Assembly (NCBI GenBank): GCA_022704885.1
Contig: JAKJFO010000037.1
Span: 1 to 26,555 of the forward strand
DNA: 26,555 nt
Direction of reading: 5' to 3'
Source of the DNA: Candidatus Rifleibacteriota bacterium
GTDB taxonomy: Bacteria > Riflebacteria > Ozemobacteria > Ozemobacterales > Ozemobacteraceae
Shown: piece by piece, positions 6,445-14,948 of the stretch
Layout: each line of letters starts with the position of its first letter
Position numbering within the stretch: the stretch's first letter is position 1
The notes under the pieces: generated by a model
Told to the model about the DNA's origin: nothing
Database searches by the model: none
What the model saw: the letters and a program-made list of their open reading frames with translations, nothing else
Program-made: the position numbers and the translations under genes

Positions 6445-7638
6445 ATGAAGCAGATATGTGTTCTCGGTCTTGGTTATATAGGGCTGCCTACCAGCTCGAT
6501 TCTGGCCGCCAAAGGTTACCATGTTCTCGGTGTCGATGTCAGTCGCAAAGTCGTTGATACTATCAACAGCGGCAAGATTCACATCACCGAACCCGACCTC
6601 GATCTCTTCGTAAAAGCGGCAGTGCAGTCTGGCAAGCTCAGAGCATCACTCACCCCGGAGCCATCAGAAGCTTTCATAATAGCGGTTCCCACCCCCTTTA
6701 AAGACGGCAAGAAACCCGATCTTTCATACGTCGAAGCAGCAACGGCGGCGATCATTCCGCACCTGCAACCGGGCAACCTCGTCATTCTCGAGTCGACTTC
6801 CCCGCCGCAGACCTGTAGTCACGTGATTCTGCCACTGCTGAAAAAAGCCGGCTTCACACCCGGTCGCGATATTTATCTGGCCCATTGTCCGGAAAGGGTG
6901 CTGCCGGGCCAGATCATGCGCGAAGTTGTCGAGAACGAGAGAGTTATCGGTGGCTATACGCCTGAATGCGCAGAAAAAGCCAAAGAGCTTTATGGCAGTT
7001 TTGTCAAAGGCGCTATTCATCTGACCGATTCGACTACTGCCGAAATGGTTAAACTGGTAGAAAACAGCTTTCGTGACGTGAATATCGCATTTGCCAACGA
7101 GCTGTCACTGATCTGTGATGAGCTCAAGCTCAACGTCTGGGAACTCATCAAACTCGCCAATCTTCACCCGCGAGTCAACATACTGCGACCGGGACCCGGC
7201 GTTGGCGGGCATTGCATTGCCGTCGACCCCTGGTTTATCGTCGATGCCTGCCCGCAGACAGCGCGCCTGATCAGAACCGCCCGCGAAGTGAACGATGGCA
7301 AGCCTGAATTCGTGGTAAAGAAGGTCATGCAGGCGGCAGAACGCTTTAAAAACCCGGTTATCGGTATTCTAGGCCTGGCATACAAGCCCGATATCGACGA
7401 TCTGCGCGAGTCACCGGCAATAGAGATCGCGCATGAACTCAAACACAAAAACGCCGGTCAGCTGATGGTCTGCGAACCGTACTGCAGCGAGCATCCCGAC
7501 TTTGAGCTGAGCGATCTTGAAACAACACTCAAACAGGCTGACATTCTCGTGTTGCTTGTAGCACACCAGCTGTTCAAAAAAATCGATCGCGAACTGCTCA
7601 AGCCTAAAATAGTCATAGATACCTGTGGAATATGGTAA
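6445..7638 (+). CDS. wecC: UDP-N-acetyl-D-mannosamine dehydrogenase
   Basis: A 397-residue cytoplasmic enzyme of the UDP-glucose/GDP-mannose dehydrogenase family that oxidises UDP-ManNAc to UDP-ManNAcA with two NAD+. The N-terminal Rossmann motif is GLGYIG (8-13). ESTSPPQT (116-123) and HCPERVLPG (147-155) are diagnostic of the WecC/WbpA-type branch. Lys203 and Asn207 sit in the central helix, and the catalytic cysteine is Cys257 in GPGVGGHCIAVDPWF. The C-terminal domain ends in DTCGIW. It is slightly shorter than the E. coli enzyme (about 420). UDP-GlcNAc or UDP-ManNAc derivatives are both possible substrates; the motif set favours ManNAc. It is the first gene of the operon, with four bases before the radical SAM gene, and supplies an amino-uronic acid donor. 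No UDP-GlcNAc 2-epimerase gene is in the window. Confidence 0.85.
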   Translation: MKQICVLGLGYIGLPTSSILAAKGYHVLGVDVSRKVVDTINSGKIHITEPDLDLFVKAAVQSGKLRASLTPEPSEAFIIAVPTPFKDGKKPDLSYVEAATAAIIPHLQPGNLVILESTSPPQTCSHVILPLLKKAGFTPGRDIYLAHCPERVLPGQIMREVVENERVIGGYTPECAEKAKELYGSFVKGAIHLTDSTTAEMVKLVENSFRDVNIAFANELSLICDELKLNVWELIKLANLHPRVNILRPGPGVGGHCIAVDPWFIVDACPQTARLIRTAREVNDGKPEFVVKKVMQAAERFKNPVIGILGLAYKPDIDDLRESPAIEIAHELKHKNAGQLMVCEPYCSEHPDFELSDLETTLKQADILVLLVAHQLFKKIDRELLKPKIVIDTCGIW

Positions 7639-7642
7639 AAAA

Positions 7643-9145
7643 ATGAAACTACTGCTTATCGACCCACCTTTCAAAAGCTTCGCCGGCATATTCAGCCTGT
7701 ATTTTCCGTTAGGACTCACGTATCTTGCCGGTGCCGCCAAAAAAGCCGGCTACCAGTGCAGTATTCTCGACATGGATGCAGCCGAGCCCAAAGAAGGTTC
7801 GCTGAACTATTCACGCGAATATGAGCACTACAAAAGCTATATAACCGCAATTAACGACCCTGCGCATCCAACCTGGCAGCTCATGCGCCGACTCGTCGTC
7901 GAGCAGAAACCAGACTTTATCGGTATCACTGCGCTTACTACCAAATTCGGTTCGGTCATTCAGACTGCCCGTTTCTGCCGCGAGGTGTTGCCACAGGTTC
8001 CGATAATCGTCGGCGGCGCGCACGCTTCGACCATGCCGGAACTGACTGCCAGCATTCCCGAAGTTGACTTCGTGTTGCGCGGTGAAAGCGACGAAACTCT
8101 GCCAGAGCTGCTGAAAACAATTGAAAGTCGTGGCGATCTCAGCAAAGTCGGCAGTCTGACCTGGAAAAATGCCGGTAAAATAGTTCATAACCCCGACGCG
8201 CCTTTTACCCGGAATCTCGACAGCCTGCCGTTGCCTGACCGCAGCGCGCTGCTCAACCCCGAACATTATTCTTCTGAAGATATGGGTATCATGTTGACTT
8301 CGCGTGGATGCCCGTTCAGATGCAGCTACTGTTTCCACATGTGGGAACGCCGCGTGCGGTTTCGCCCGGCAGAATCGGTTATTGAAGAAATCGAGCAGGT
8401 TCACCGTGAATTTGGCACTACACAGTTTTCGCTTAAGGATGACTCATTCACCGTGCGTCGCAACCATGTCTTCAGTCTGTGCAAGGCCTTCAAAAAGCTG
8501 CCGTTCAAGATTACCTTCAACTGCACAACCCGCGTCGATCTGCTCGACGACGAACTGCTCGCCACCATGAAGGATGCCGGCCTGGCGCAGCTCAGCGTCG
8601 GCATCGAATCCGGCTCGGCCAGCATTCTCAAAGAAACCGACAAGGATATTACGCATGAACAGATCCTCAAAGCCGCTGAACTGCTTAACCGGCACCACAT
8701 CTTCTGGACCGGCTATTTCATGATCGGTCTGCCGACTGAAACAGAAGAAGATATTAACAAGACCATCGCCTTTCTGCGCCGGGCAAAGCCGTATTATGCC
8801 GGTCTGGGTGTTTATAACCCTTTCCCGGGCACCAAACTATTCAGACAGGGTGTCGAAATGGGCCTGCTCGACCCACAACCACCGCTCGACCATTTTCTTA
8901 AAACCAACCCCAAAGATCTGTTCTTTAAAAATCCTGAGCGACGGGTGCTCAACATAGACCACAAAAGATTTCAGGAGCTCTCAGAAACAGCTTCGCAAAA
9001 ATTTCACCGCCACAACTCGAACCTTTTTAACCTGATCAGGCGAGGGTTTGCCCGGCGGCGTGCCTATATGTACGACCCGGCACTGCTTAAGCGTGATTTT
9101 GGTCGCGGTCTCGAATTCCTGGGTCTCGGAAACCTTATCAAATAA
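7643..9145 (+). CDS. B12-binding-type radical SAM protein
   Basis: A 500-residue protein. The N-terminal half has the cobalamin-binding-like fold of the BchE/P-methylase class: MKLLLIDPP start, PLGLTYLAGAAKKAG (22-36), VGGAHAST (123-130) and VLRGESDETLPELL. No DxHxxG cobalamin-ligand motif is visible. The radical SAM domain follows, with the 4Fe-4S motif CPFRCSYC (Cys223, Cys227, Cys230), the S-adenosylmethionine strand LSVGIESGS and FMIGLPTETEEDI. I start it at the ATG four bases after the wecC stop, where the family begins; a GTG at 7625 overlapping wecC is possible but adds only six unrelated residues. It lies inside the polysaccharide operon, so methylation or another radical modification of a sugar or lipid carrier is a reasonable inference; the substrate is not known. 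Confidence 0.85.
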   Translation: MKLLLIDPPFKSFAGIFSLYFPLGLTYLAGAAKKAGYQCSILDMDAAEPKEGSLNYSREYEHYKSYITAINDPAHPTWQLMRRLVVEQKPDFIGITALTTKFGSVIQTARFCREVLPQVPIIVGGAHASTMPELTASIPEVDFVLRGESDETLPELLKTIESRGDLSKVGSLTWKNAGKIVHNPDAPFTRNLDSLPLPDRSALLNPEHYSSEDMGIMLTSRGCPFRCSYCFHMWERRVRFRPAESVIEEIEQVHREFGTTQFSLKDDSFTVRRNHVFSLCKAFKKLPFKITFNCTTRVDLLDDELLATMKDAGLAQLSVGIESGSASILKETDKDITHEQILKAAELLNRHHIFWTGYFMIGLPTETEEDINKTIAFLRRAKPYYAGLGVYNPFPGTKLFRQGVEMGLLDPQPPLDHFLKTNPKDLFFKNPERRVLNIDHKRFQELSETASQKFHRHNSNLFNLIRRGFARRRAYMYDPALLKRDFGRGLEFLGLGNLIK

Positions 9146-9188
9146 AGACTTCAACAATTATCAGGCACCTGCCTGCATGGAGTAAAAC

Positions 9189-11339
9189 ATGAGACAGATA
9201 CTGCAAAGCCTCAAAACCGGCGAAATCGAACTGGCTGAAGTGCCGGTACCACGCGTAAAACCGGGAACACTGCTGATTCAGACTCGTCGTTCTCTGATCT
9301 CTCTGGGGACTGAGCGAATGCTGCTCAACTTCGGAAAGGCCGGCTGGGTCGATAAGGCACGTCAGCAGCCTGACAAGGTGAAGCAGGTTTTGCAGAAGGT
9401 AAAGACCGACGGTCTGATGCCAACGGTAAACGCCGTATTCAACAAGCTCGATCAGCCTCTGACCTTGGGTTATTCAAATGCCGGCAAAGTCATTGCGGTT
9501 GGCGATGGCGTCTTCGGCTTCAAGGTTGGCGATAGAGTAGTGTCTAATGGCAACCACGCTGAATTCGTCTGCGTCAGCCAGCACCTCTGCGCCAGAATCC
9601 CGGACAACGTCAGCTCTACCAGTGCCAGTTTCACTGTCGTAGCTGCTATTGGCCTGCAGGGCATTCGTCTCATCGATCCGACTCTCGGCGAAAGTGTCGC
9701 GGTTCTTGGCCTGGGCCTGATTGGCCTGCTCTCATGTCAGATTTTGCAGGCGAACGGCTGTCGCGTGATCGGTTTCGACTTCGACCATCAGAAGGTCGAG
9801 CTGGCTCGAAGCTACGGCGTTGAGGCCTTCGATCTGTCACAGGGCAGTGACCCGGTTGAGCTCGCCATGAATTTTTCGCATGGCAATGGCGTCGATGCTG
9901 TGCTGATTACGGCAGCCACTACCAGCAACGACCCGATTCAGCAGGCGCCACAGATGTGCCGCAAGCGTGGTCGGGTCGTGCTTGTCGGGGTCAGCGGGCT
10001 CAATATTTCGCGTGACGATTTTTACAAGAAGGAAATCAGCTTTCAGGTTTCGTGCTCATACGGGCCGGGACGCTACGACAGCGCTTACGAAGAGAATGGT
10101 CTCGATTACCCGATAGGTTTCGTGCGCTGGACAGAACAGCGAAACTTTACGGCAATTCTCGACCTGATGGCCGCCGGCCGGCTCAGAACGACAGAACTGG
10201 TCAGCCATGAAATCGACTTCGACGATGCGCAGCGCGCCTATAAAATGGTATCGGAAGCAAAAGACGTATTGGGTCTGGTTCTAACTTACGACGAAAGCGC
10301 CGACGCAACAGTTAAATCGGTCGAAATCAATAAGCCGCATTACAGGCTCGAAGCGCATCCGCAAAAACCGGTAGTCGGCCTGATCGGCGCCGGTAATTAC
10401 GCCGGCGGCATGCTGATTCCGGCCTTTGCCAAAACCAGCGCCGTACTCAAGACCATTGCCAGTTCAGGCGGCGTTTCCGGCACCCACATCGGCAGCAAGA
10501 ACGGCTTCAGCATCAGCACCACCGACAGTTCGCTGATTTTCAACGATGCGCAGATCAACACTGTCGTTATCAGCACCCGCCACGGTTCGCACGCTCACTT
10601 TGTCTGCGAAGCGCTTAAAAAGGGCAAAAACCTGTTCGTCGAAAAGCCGCTCTGCCTTAGCTTTGCAGAGCTGGCGCAGATTGAACAGGCATACCGCGAA
10701 GCCTGCAAAGTCAGGCCGGTAAGGCTGATGGTTGGCTTTAACCGTCGATTCTCACCGTTGACTCAGATGTGTCGCCAGCACCTGAGCGTTGGCAACGCGC
10801 CCTGCAGTATAATTATAACGGTTAATGCCGGTAAAATACCCGCCGATCACTGGGCTCACGATTATGCCAGTGGCGGCGGCCGCCTGATCGGCGAAGGCTG
10901 TCATTTTATCGATCTGATCAGATATCTGACTGGCAGTCAGATCGTTTCGGTTCAGACGACCAGCATGCCCAATCCGCAGACGCCCGACCTGTCGCCCGAC
11001 ACTCTCACTCTCACACTGACCTGCCGCGACGGCTCGATCGGCACCGTGCATTATTTTGCCAATGGTTGCAAGGACTTTCCCAAGGAACGTGTCGAAATCT
11101 TTTCGAATGGCCGCATAGCCCAGCTCGACAACTTCAAGAGCCTGAACTTTTTCGGCTGGCCGGGAGCAAAAAACCAGTCGCTGTGGGCTCAGGACAAAGG
11201 GCAGGAAAAATGCGTCGCCGAGTTTGTCGAGGCGATCGAGTCTGGCAGCGACTGTCCGATTGCCTTCGATGAAATCATCGAAACCGCCAGAATCACTCTG
11301 CTGGCAGCAGGGATCAGCGAAGACAACAATCAAGAATGA
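9189..11339 (+). CDS. Bi-domain oxidoreductase (zinc-alcohol-dehydrogenase-like plus Gfo/Idh/MocA)
   Basis: A 716-residue natural fusion. Residues 1-370 are a medium-chain dehydrogenase with nucleotide motif VLGLGLIGL (172-180). Residues about 394-716 are a Gfo/Idh/MocA dehydrogenase with GLIGAGNYAGG (397-407) and catalytic-region motif FVEKPL (483-488). Both domains should bind NAD(P)H. The usual MDR catalytic-zinc cysteine region is changed (around SLGTERM), as is common in this bi-domain class. Such fusions are known beside heparinase II/III-like genes in capsule, O-antigen and exopolysaccharide loci, which is exactly the arrangement here: the heparinase-like gene overlaps the stop by four bases (ATGA). 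Starts with ATG behind GGAG. Probably oxidises and reduces a nucleotide- or lipid-linked sugar; the precise reaction is undetermined. Confidence 0.88.
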   Translation: MRQILQSLKTGEIELAEVPVPRVKPGTLLIQTRRSLISLGTERMLLNFGKAGWVDKARQQPDKVKQVLQKVKTDGLMPTVNAVFNKLDQPLTLGYSNAGKVIAVGDGVFGFKVGDRVVSNGNHAEFVCVSQHLCARIPDNVSSTSASFTVVAAIGLQGIRLIDPTLGESVAVLGLGLIGLLSCQILQANGCRVIGFDFDHQKVELARSYGVEAFDLSQGSDPVELAMNFSHGNGVDAVLITAATTSNDPIQQAPQMCRKRGRVVLVGVSGLNISRDDFYKKEISFQVSCSYGPGRYDSAYEENGLDYPIGFVRWTEQRNFTAILDLMAAGRLRTTELVSHEIDFDDAQRAYKMVSEAKDVLGLVLTYDESADATVKSVEINKPHYRLEAHPQKPVVGLIGAGNYAGGMLIPAFAKTSAVLKTIASSGGVSGTHIGSKNGFSISTTDSSLIFNDAQINTVVISTRHGSHAHFVCEALKKGKNLFVEKPLCLSFAELAQIEQAYREACKVRPVRLMVGFNRRFSPLTQMCRQHLSVGNAPCSIIITVNAGKIPADHWAHDYASGGGRLIGEGCHFIDLIRYLTGSQIVSVQTTSMPNPQTPDLSPDTLTLTLTCRDGSIGTVHYFANGCKDFPKERVEIFSNGRIAQLDNFKSLNFFGWPGAKNQSLWAQDKGQEKCVAEFVEAIESGSDCPIAFDEIIETARITLLAAGISEDNNQE

Positions 11340-12979
11340 ATTTTGGCAGGCTCTTTCATACAATCAGGTGGCTTAAACCGGTTCAGGTTTTCGGTCGGCC
11401 GTGGTTTGCTCTCAAACGCCGGCTGCTGACCGCCGGCAACCCCGGAAAACTCTGCAAATTAGCCTGTGAACTGAAAGGACAACTGCCGTTTGATCGCCAG
11501 AATCCTTTTGAGCTGCGCTTTCTCAATCTCGTGCAACAGTTCGTTCCGGCCGAAATGAAATGGCACAGCCGCGAGTTTCCAGCCGCAACCGAGAAACTCT
11601 GGTTATACAATCTGAACTATTTCAACTGGCTTTTCGACGGCCAGCTCGATGGCCAGCCGCAGCTGCAGCTTTATCTGATGCTCGACTGGATCGAAAAGAA
11701 CGATTCGAGCCGCAGTGAAACCTGGGAGCCTTATGTCGTTTCGCGGCGTCTTTGCAACTGGGTCATGTGGCTGCAGCAGCAGAACGGCAGCGCTGACCCA
11801 TACAATGACTGTATTCTGCAGTCGATAAGCGGGCAGTGTCGCCGGCTCTGGTATGATCTCGAATACCACCTGCAGGCCAACCATCTGCTCGAAAACCTTC
11901 GTGCTCTTTTTATAACGACGGTTTTTCTTGTCGAAAAGGCAGGCGAGTTTGCAAAAGATCTCGAACAGCGCCTGGAGTATTGTGCAAAAGAGCTGGTCGA
12001 GCAGATCAGATTGCAGTTTTTTGCTGATGGCGGTCATTTTGAGCGCAGCCCGATGTATCACCTCGAAATGCTCGATGCGGTAGAAGCGGTGCGACTGGCC
12101 AACCGTCGGCTGCTGCAATTTGCCGCAGCCGGCAGCTCACTGTTCAGGCAGGCGAAAATTCTTGAAACGCTTTGTGAAGACAAGGTTCCATTGTTGCGCG
12201 ACTGGCTGGCAGTCATGACCCACCCCGACGGAAAAATCGCGCAGTTCAATGATGCAACGCTGAAAGCCGGCATTACCCGCAAAAGCGGGCAGATGAACTA
12301 TCTGCTCGACAGTTCGGGTTTTTTCGTCAGGCGCACCGATGACAGTTATTTCGTGCTGAGCTGCGGCGAACCTTCGCCGGCTTTCCAGCCCGGTCACACG
12401 CATTGCGACATCATGTCGTTCGAACTGTCTCTGGCAGGGCTTCGTTGTATTGTAGACACTGGTTGTGGCTCTTACCAGAACGCGCAGATCCGCGACGAGT
12501 GCCGGCGAACTTCCGCTCATAATCTGCCAATGATCGAACATGCCGAACAATCAGATCTCTGGGCGCAGTTTCGCATTGGCAAACGTGCCCGGGTAGTTCA
12601 TCGATATTTTGATTCAGAACATAACCGTTTCGAGATGGAAATGCTCGACCAGTATGGGCAGCGCTACCGTCGTGAGATCATATTCGGCGAAGCTTCGATC
12701 AGGGTCAGAGATCGCATGTTCGACCGTCGCGTCACCGGCACCTTCATTTCGCTTCTGCATCTGGCCCCACAGGTTCAGGTGGTGCCCGGCAACGAACCTG
12801 GTGCCTACGACTTCGCGGTCGGCAACTGCGAATTTCGGGTTGCGACATCGGCACGTCTGCGTTTCGAGGGCCATGTCTGGTATCCCGATTTCGGCTTGCC
12901 GGTCAAGGCCGAGAAGCTTATACTGAGCAATCATGAGACCGAGGCCATAGATTATGTCATCAGCTGGAAAACCGCTTAG
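11336..12979 (+). CDS. Heparinase II/III-like protein (polysaccharide lyase or epimerase type)
   Basis: A 547-residue protein. The N-terminal alpha/alpha-toroid carries LYNLNYFNWLF (90-100), WEPYVVSRRLCNW (130-142), LQANHLLEN (179-187, Asn182/His183) and RSPMYHLEM (237-245, Tyr241). The C-terminal heparinase II/III beta-sandwich domain has GHTHCDIMSFEL (353-364; His354/His356) and VDTGCGSY. The Asn, His and Tyr residues match those used by family members for beta-elimination or C5 epimerisation at uronic acids. No signal peptide is present, so it acts in the cytoplasm or at the inner membrane face, unlike secreted degradative lyases. Its start overlaps the bi-domain oxidoreductase stop (ATGA), implying translational coupling. 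Given wecC in the same operon, the natural substrate is probably a uronic-acid-containing intermediate; whether lyase or epimerase cannot be told. Confidence 0.82.
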   Translation: MNFGRLFHTIRWLKPVQVFGRPWFALKRRLLTAGNPGKLCKLACELKGQLPFDRQNPFELRFLNLVQQFVPAEMKWHSREFPAATEKLWLYNLNYFNWLFDGQLDGQPQLQLYLMLDWIEKNDSSRSETWEPYVVSRRLCNWVMWLQQQNGSADPYNDCILQSISGQCRRLWYDLEYHLQANHLLENLRALFITTVFLVEKAGEFAKDLEQRLEYCAKELVEQIRLQFFADGGHFERSPMYHLEMLDAVEAVRLANRRLLQFAAAGSSLFRQAKILETLCEDKVPLLRDWLAVMTHPDGKIAQFNDATLKAGITRKSGQMNYLLDSSGFFVRRTDDSYFVLSCGEPSPAFQPGHTHCDIMSFELSLAGLRCIVDTGCGSYQNAQIRDECRRTSAHNLPMIEHAEQSDLWAQFRIGKRARVVHRYFDSEHNRFEMEMLDQYGQRYRREIIFGEASIRVRDRMFDRRVTGTFISLLHLAPQVQVVPGNEPGAYDFAVGNCEFRVATSARLRFEGHVWYPDFGLPVKAEKLILSNHETEAIDYVISWKTA

Positions 12980-14171
12980 AATACTGTTTGTAACCCAGTT
13001 TTACTACCCCGACGTCACCGCCTGCGCTTTTCGTATGCGCGAAACCGCACAACTGCTGGCAAAACTTGGCTGCGAAGTCGAGGTGATCGCCGGCGAACCG
13101 CACAAAGGCGACCTCGGGCAGCAGATCGACGACGGCCCGGTCAAAGTCAGCCGGGTCAGACTGATCAGGTATGAAGGAAAGGGCAAATGGAACTACATCG
13201 CCCATTACCTCTCTTTCATGTTTGGCGCGATTAAGGCGTCAAAACGGCATCGCGGACATTTTGACGTGATCTGGGCTTCGAGTCCGCCTCTTTTTACCGG
13301 CATCGCCGGCTGGGCTATCGCAAAGCTCAAAGGCACTCGTCTCTGCCTCGACATTCGCGATATCTGGCCTGAATCAGCAGTTGTCGCCGGTCAGATCAGC
13401 GGCACCGGCTTTCTGTTCAAGGCGGCCAAGGTTGTCGAATGGCTGCTCTACCGCCTGGCCAATCGCCTGACCTGCGTGGCGAAGCCGATGGCCGACTATA
13501 TCGAAAAAACTTCGGGCGGGCGCCGGCCTGATATTATCTATAACGCTATTCCCAAAAGCATGGTTGCCGATCAGGCGCTGCCGGTCGACCGCAAGCCAGA
13601 TCCCATGCGCATACTATATATTGGCAACATGGGTTATTGCCAGAATCTTTCGCTGGTAATCGAGGCTGCCGCTCTGCTGGCCGCCGAGGGTAACCGGCAG
13701 ATCAGATTCGTGCTGGTCGGCAATGGCATCGAAAAGTCGATGCTCGAAGAGGCGGTTAAAGGCCGGCAGCTCGACAATGTCGAAATTCATGGCATCGTCA
13801 GCAAGGATCGCGCTATCGAAATGATCCGCGAAACCCATGCACTGATGCTGCATCTCAAAGATGACGGCACCATGGATAAAACGATTCCGTCGAAGGTGTT
13901 CGACTATATGGCCGGCGGCCGCCCGATTCTGTATGGTCTCAAGGGCGAAGCCTGCGACATTCTCTCTTCGGTAGCCGGCAATCTTTATTACGACCCGGCT
14001 GACGCCGCCCAGCTGGCCGCGCAGGCAAAGCATCTGCATGCGAATTACTCTCAGATGGCCACTACCGCCGCAGCCAATCTGCATCTGGTCAGAGAAAAAT
14101 TTCTGCGCGACCGCATGGCCGAACGCCTCAAAGATCTGTTTGTCACTATGTCTTCCCCCTCGTGCTCGTAA
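12954..14171 (+). CDS. Glycosyltransferase family 4
   Basis: A 405-residue GT-B glycosyltransferase. The N-terminal domain begins with RILFVTQFYYPD and contains FDVIWASSPPLFTGIAGW (103-120) and the characteristic DIRDIWPES (133-141). The C-terminal nucleotide-sugar domain has ILYIGNMG (220-227), FVLVGNG and IPSKVFDYMAGGRPIL (311-326), where Asp317 takes the place often held by Glu in the EYmA motif. It most resembles WbuB/WcaI-type enzymes of O-antigen and colanic acid synthesis, so transfer of an N-acetylated or deoxy sugar to a lipid-linked chain at the inner membrane is likely. It overlaps the heparinase-like gene by 26 bases and starts at ATG after GAGG. Its last codons and TAA stop fall in a repeated motif, so the native C-terminus may have been altered. 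Confidence 0.88.
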   Translation: MSSAGKPLRILFVTQFYYPDVTACAFRMRETAQLLAKLGCEVEVIAGEPHKGDLGQQIDDGPVKVSRVRLIRYEGKGKWNYIAHYLSFMFGAIKASKRHRGHFDVIWASSPPLFTGIAGWAIAKLKGTRLCLDIRDIWPESAVVAGQISGTGFLFKAAKVVEWLLYRLANRLTCVAKPMADYIEKTSGGRRPDIIYNAIPKSMVADQALPVDRKPDPMRILYIGNMGYCQNLSLVIEAAALLAAEGNRQIRFVLVGNGIEKSMLEEAVKGRQLDNVEIHGIVSKDRAIEMIRETHALMLHLKDDGTMDKTIPSKVFDYMAGGRPILYGLKGEACDILSSVAGNLYYDPADAAQLAAQAKHLHANYSQMATTAAANLHLVREKFLRDRMAERLKDLFVTMSSPSCS

Positions 14172-14232
14172 TCAGCGAAGCGGTAATCGTGCTCGTAATC
14201 GTCATCGAAAAACAAAATCGATTACGAGCACG
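14161..14232. repeat. Inverted/direct repeat element with CGTGCTCGTAATC motif
   Basis: The 13-base motif CGTGCTCGTAATC occurs directly at 14161-14173 and 14188-14200, and in inverted orientation at 14219-14232. The second and third copies form a perfect 14-bp stem (14188-14201 with 14219-14232) around a 17-base A-rich loop. A degenerate further copy (CGCACGATT) follows at 14233-14241. The element lies between two convergent genes, where it may also terminate both transcripts, and it contains the stop codon of the glycosyltransferase. It looks like a REP/MITE-like dispersed repeat; with one copy in the window its dispersal is inferred. Confidence 0.75.
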
Positions 14233-14249
14233 CGCACGATTTAAGAGGG

Positions 14250-14948
14250 TCAGTTCTGGTCGTGCGGGTCGGTGTACCAGTTGCGGTTCTGACCGGGGTT
14301 GTTGATAATCGAGTTGAGAATGGTCGGGTTGGCGGTGTCCATAAAATCGGCGATGAACTTGTTGCCGTGCTGGCCACTGTCTTCTTTTTGATCGAACAGC
14401 TGCAGTGAAATTCTGAAAAAACTTCGCGAAAAGCCTGCCGAAGTGATGGTCTCGGGGCGTATCTCAAAGAAGTTGACCTGATCGCTGAGCACCCTGAAGT
14501 TATCGGGTGCCGGCGGCAGTTTGGGGTGCGTAATCAGGCGGCGCTCGAGCTTCTTGAACGGCGAGCCAGGCTGACTGCTCAGGCGGTATTCGACCCGGTT
14601 CATACGGCGAAAGCTTTCGGGGCCGTCGCTGGTCGGAATTACCTTGTTCTCATACAGGCCGCCGTTGAAGGTGAAGAAAGACAGCGTGGTATCGCCGCCG
14701 CTGCTGGTTTCGGTGAAGATGTTGTTGATATCCTGTGTGGTATCGTTGACGAAGACGAAGCACGAGATGGCGAGGTCCATTTTGATCTGGCTGAGAATCT
14801 GCTGCCCCGACATGACCACCTGGTTGCGCTGCATGCCTTTGCTGGCAGTCTGCCGGCCATGCGACATGATGCGGAACGTCGGAATCAGTATCAGCATGAG
14901 AATTGCGCTGACGATCATAAGTTCGACCATGGTAAATGCTTTTCTCAT
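14250..14948 (-). CDS. Prepilin-like protein, GspJ/PilW type
   Basis: A 232-residue protein with a class III prepilin leader: MRKA followed by FTMVELMIVSAILMLILI, cleaved by prepilin peptidase after Ala4. Glu9 is the conserved Glu+5 of the mature form. The hydrophobic helix spans 5-25. The remaining globular region has short helices then beta strands (FRRMNRVEYRLSSQPGS, FKKLERRLI, FEIRPETI), in keeping with GspJ/PilW-type minor pseudopilins that often contain YRL-type strands. ATG overlaps the stop of the preceding pilin-like gene (ATGA). It is the last gene of the six-gene unit. It would assemble in the tip complex of a type II secretion pseudopilus or type IV pilus; which of the two cannot be decided because no ATPase or secretin gene is in the window. 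Confidence 0.82.
   Translation of the reverse strand: MRKAFTMVELMIVSAILMLILIPTFRIMSHGRQTASKGMQRNQVVMSGQQILSQIKMDLAISCFVFVNDTTQDINNIFTETSSGGDTTLSFFTFNGGLYENKVIPTSDGPESFRRMNRVEYRLSSQPGSPFKKLERRLITHPKLPPAPDNFRVLSDQVNFFEIRPETITSAGFSRSFFRISLQLFDQKEDSGQHGNKFIADFMDTANPTILNSIINNPGQNRNWYTDPHDQN

Noticed and set aside
7625..7642. GTG start six codons upstream for the radical SAM gene
   Set aside because: The extra residues (VEYGKK) overlap the wecC end and do not belong to the family start, which fits the ATG at 7643.
14161..14232. CRISPR array
   Set aside because: The copies are only 13-14 bases long, lie in both orientations and have no regular spacers.
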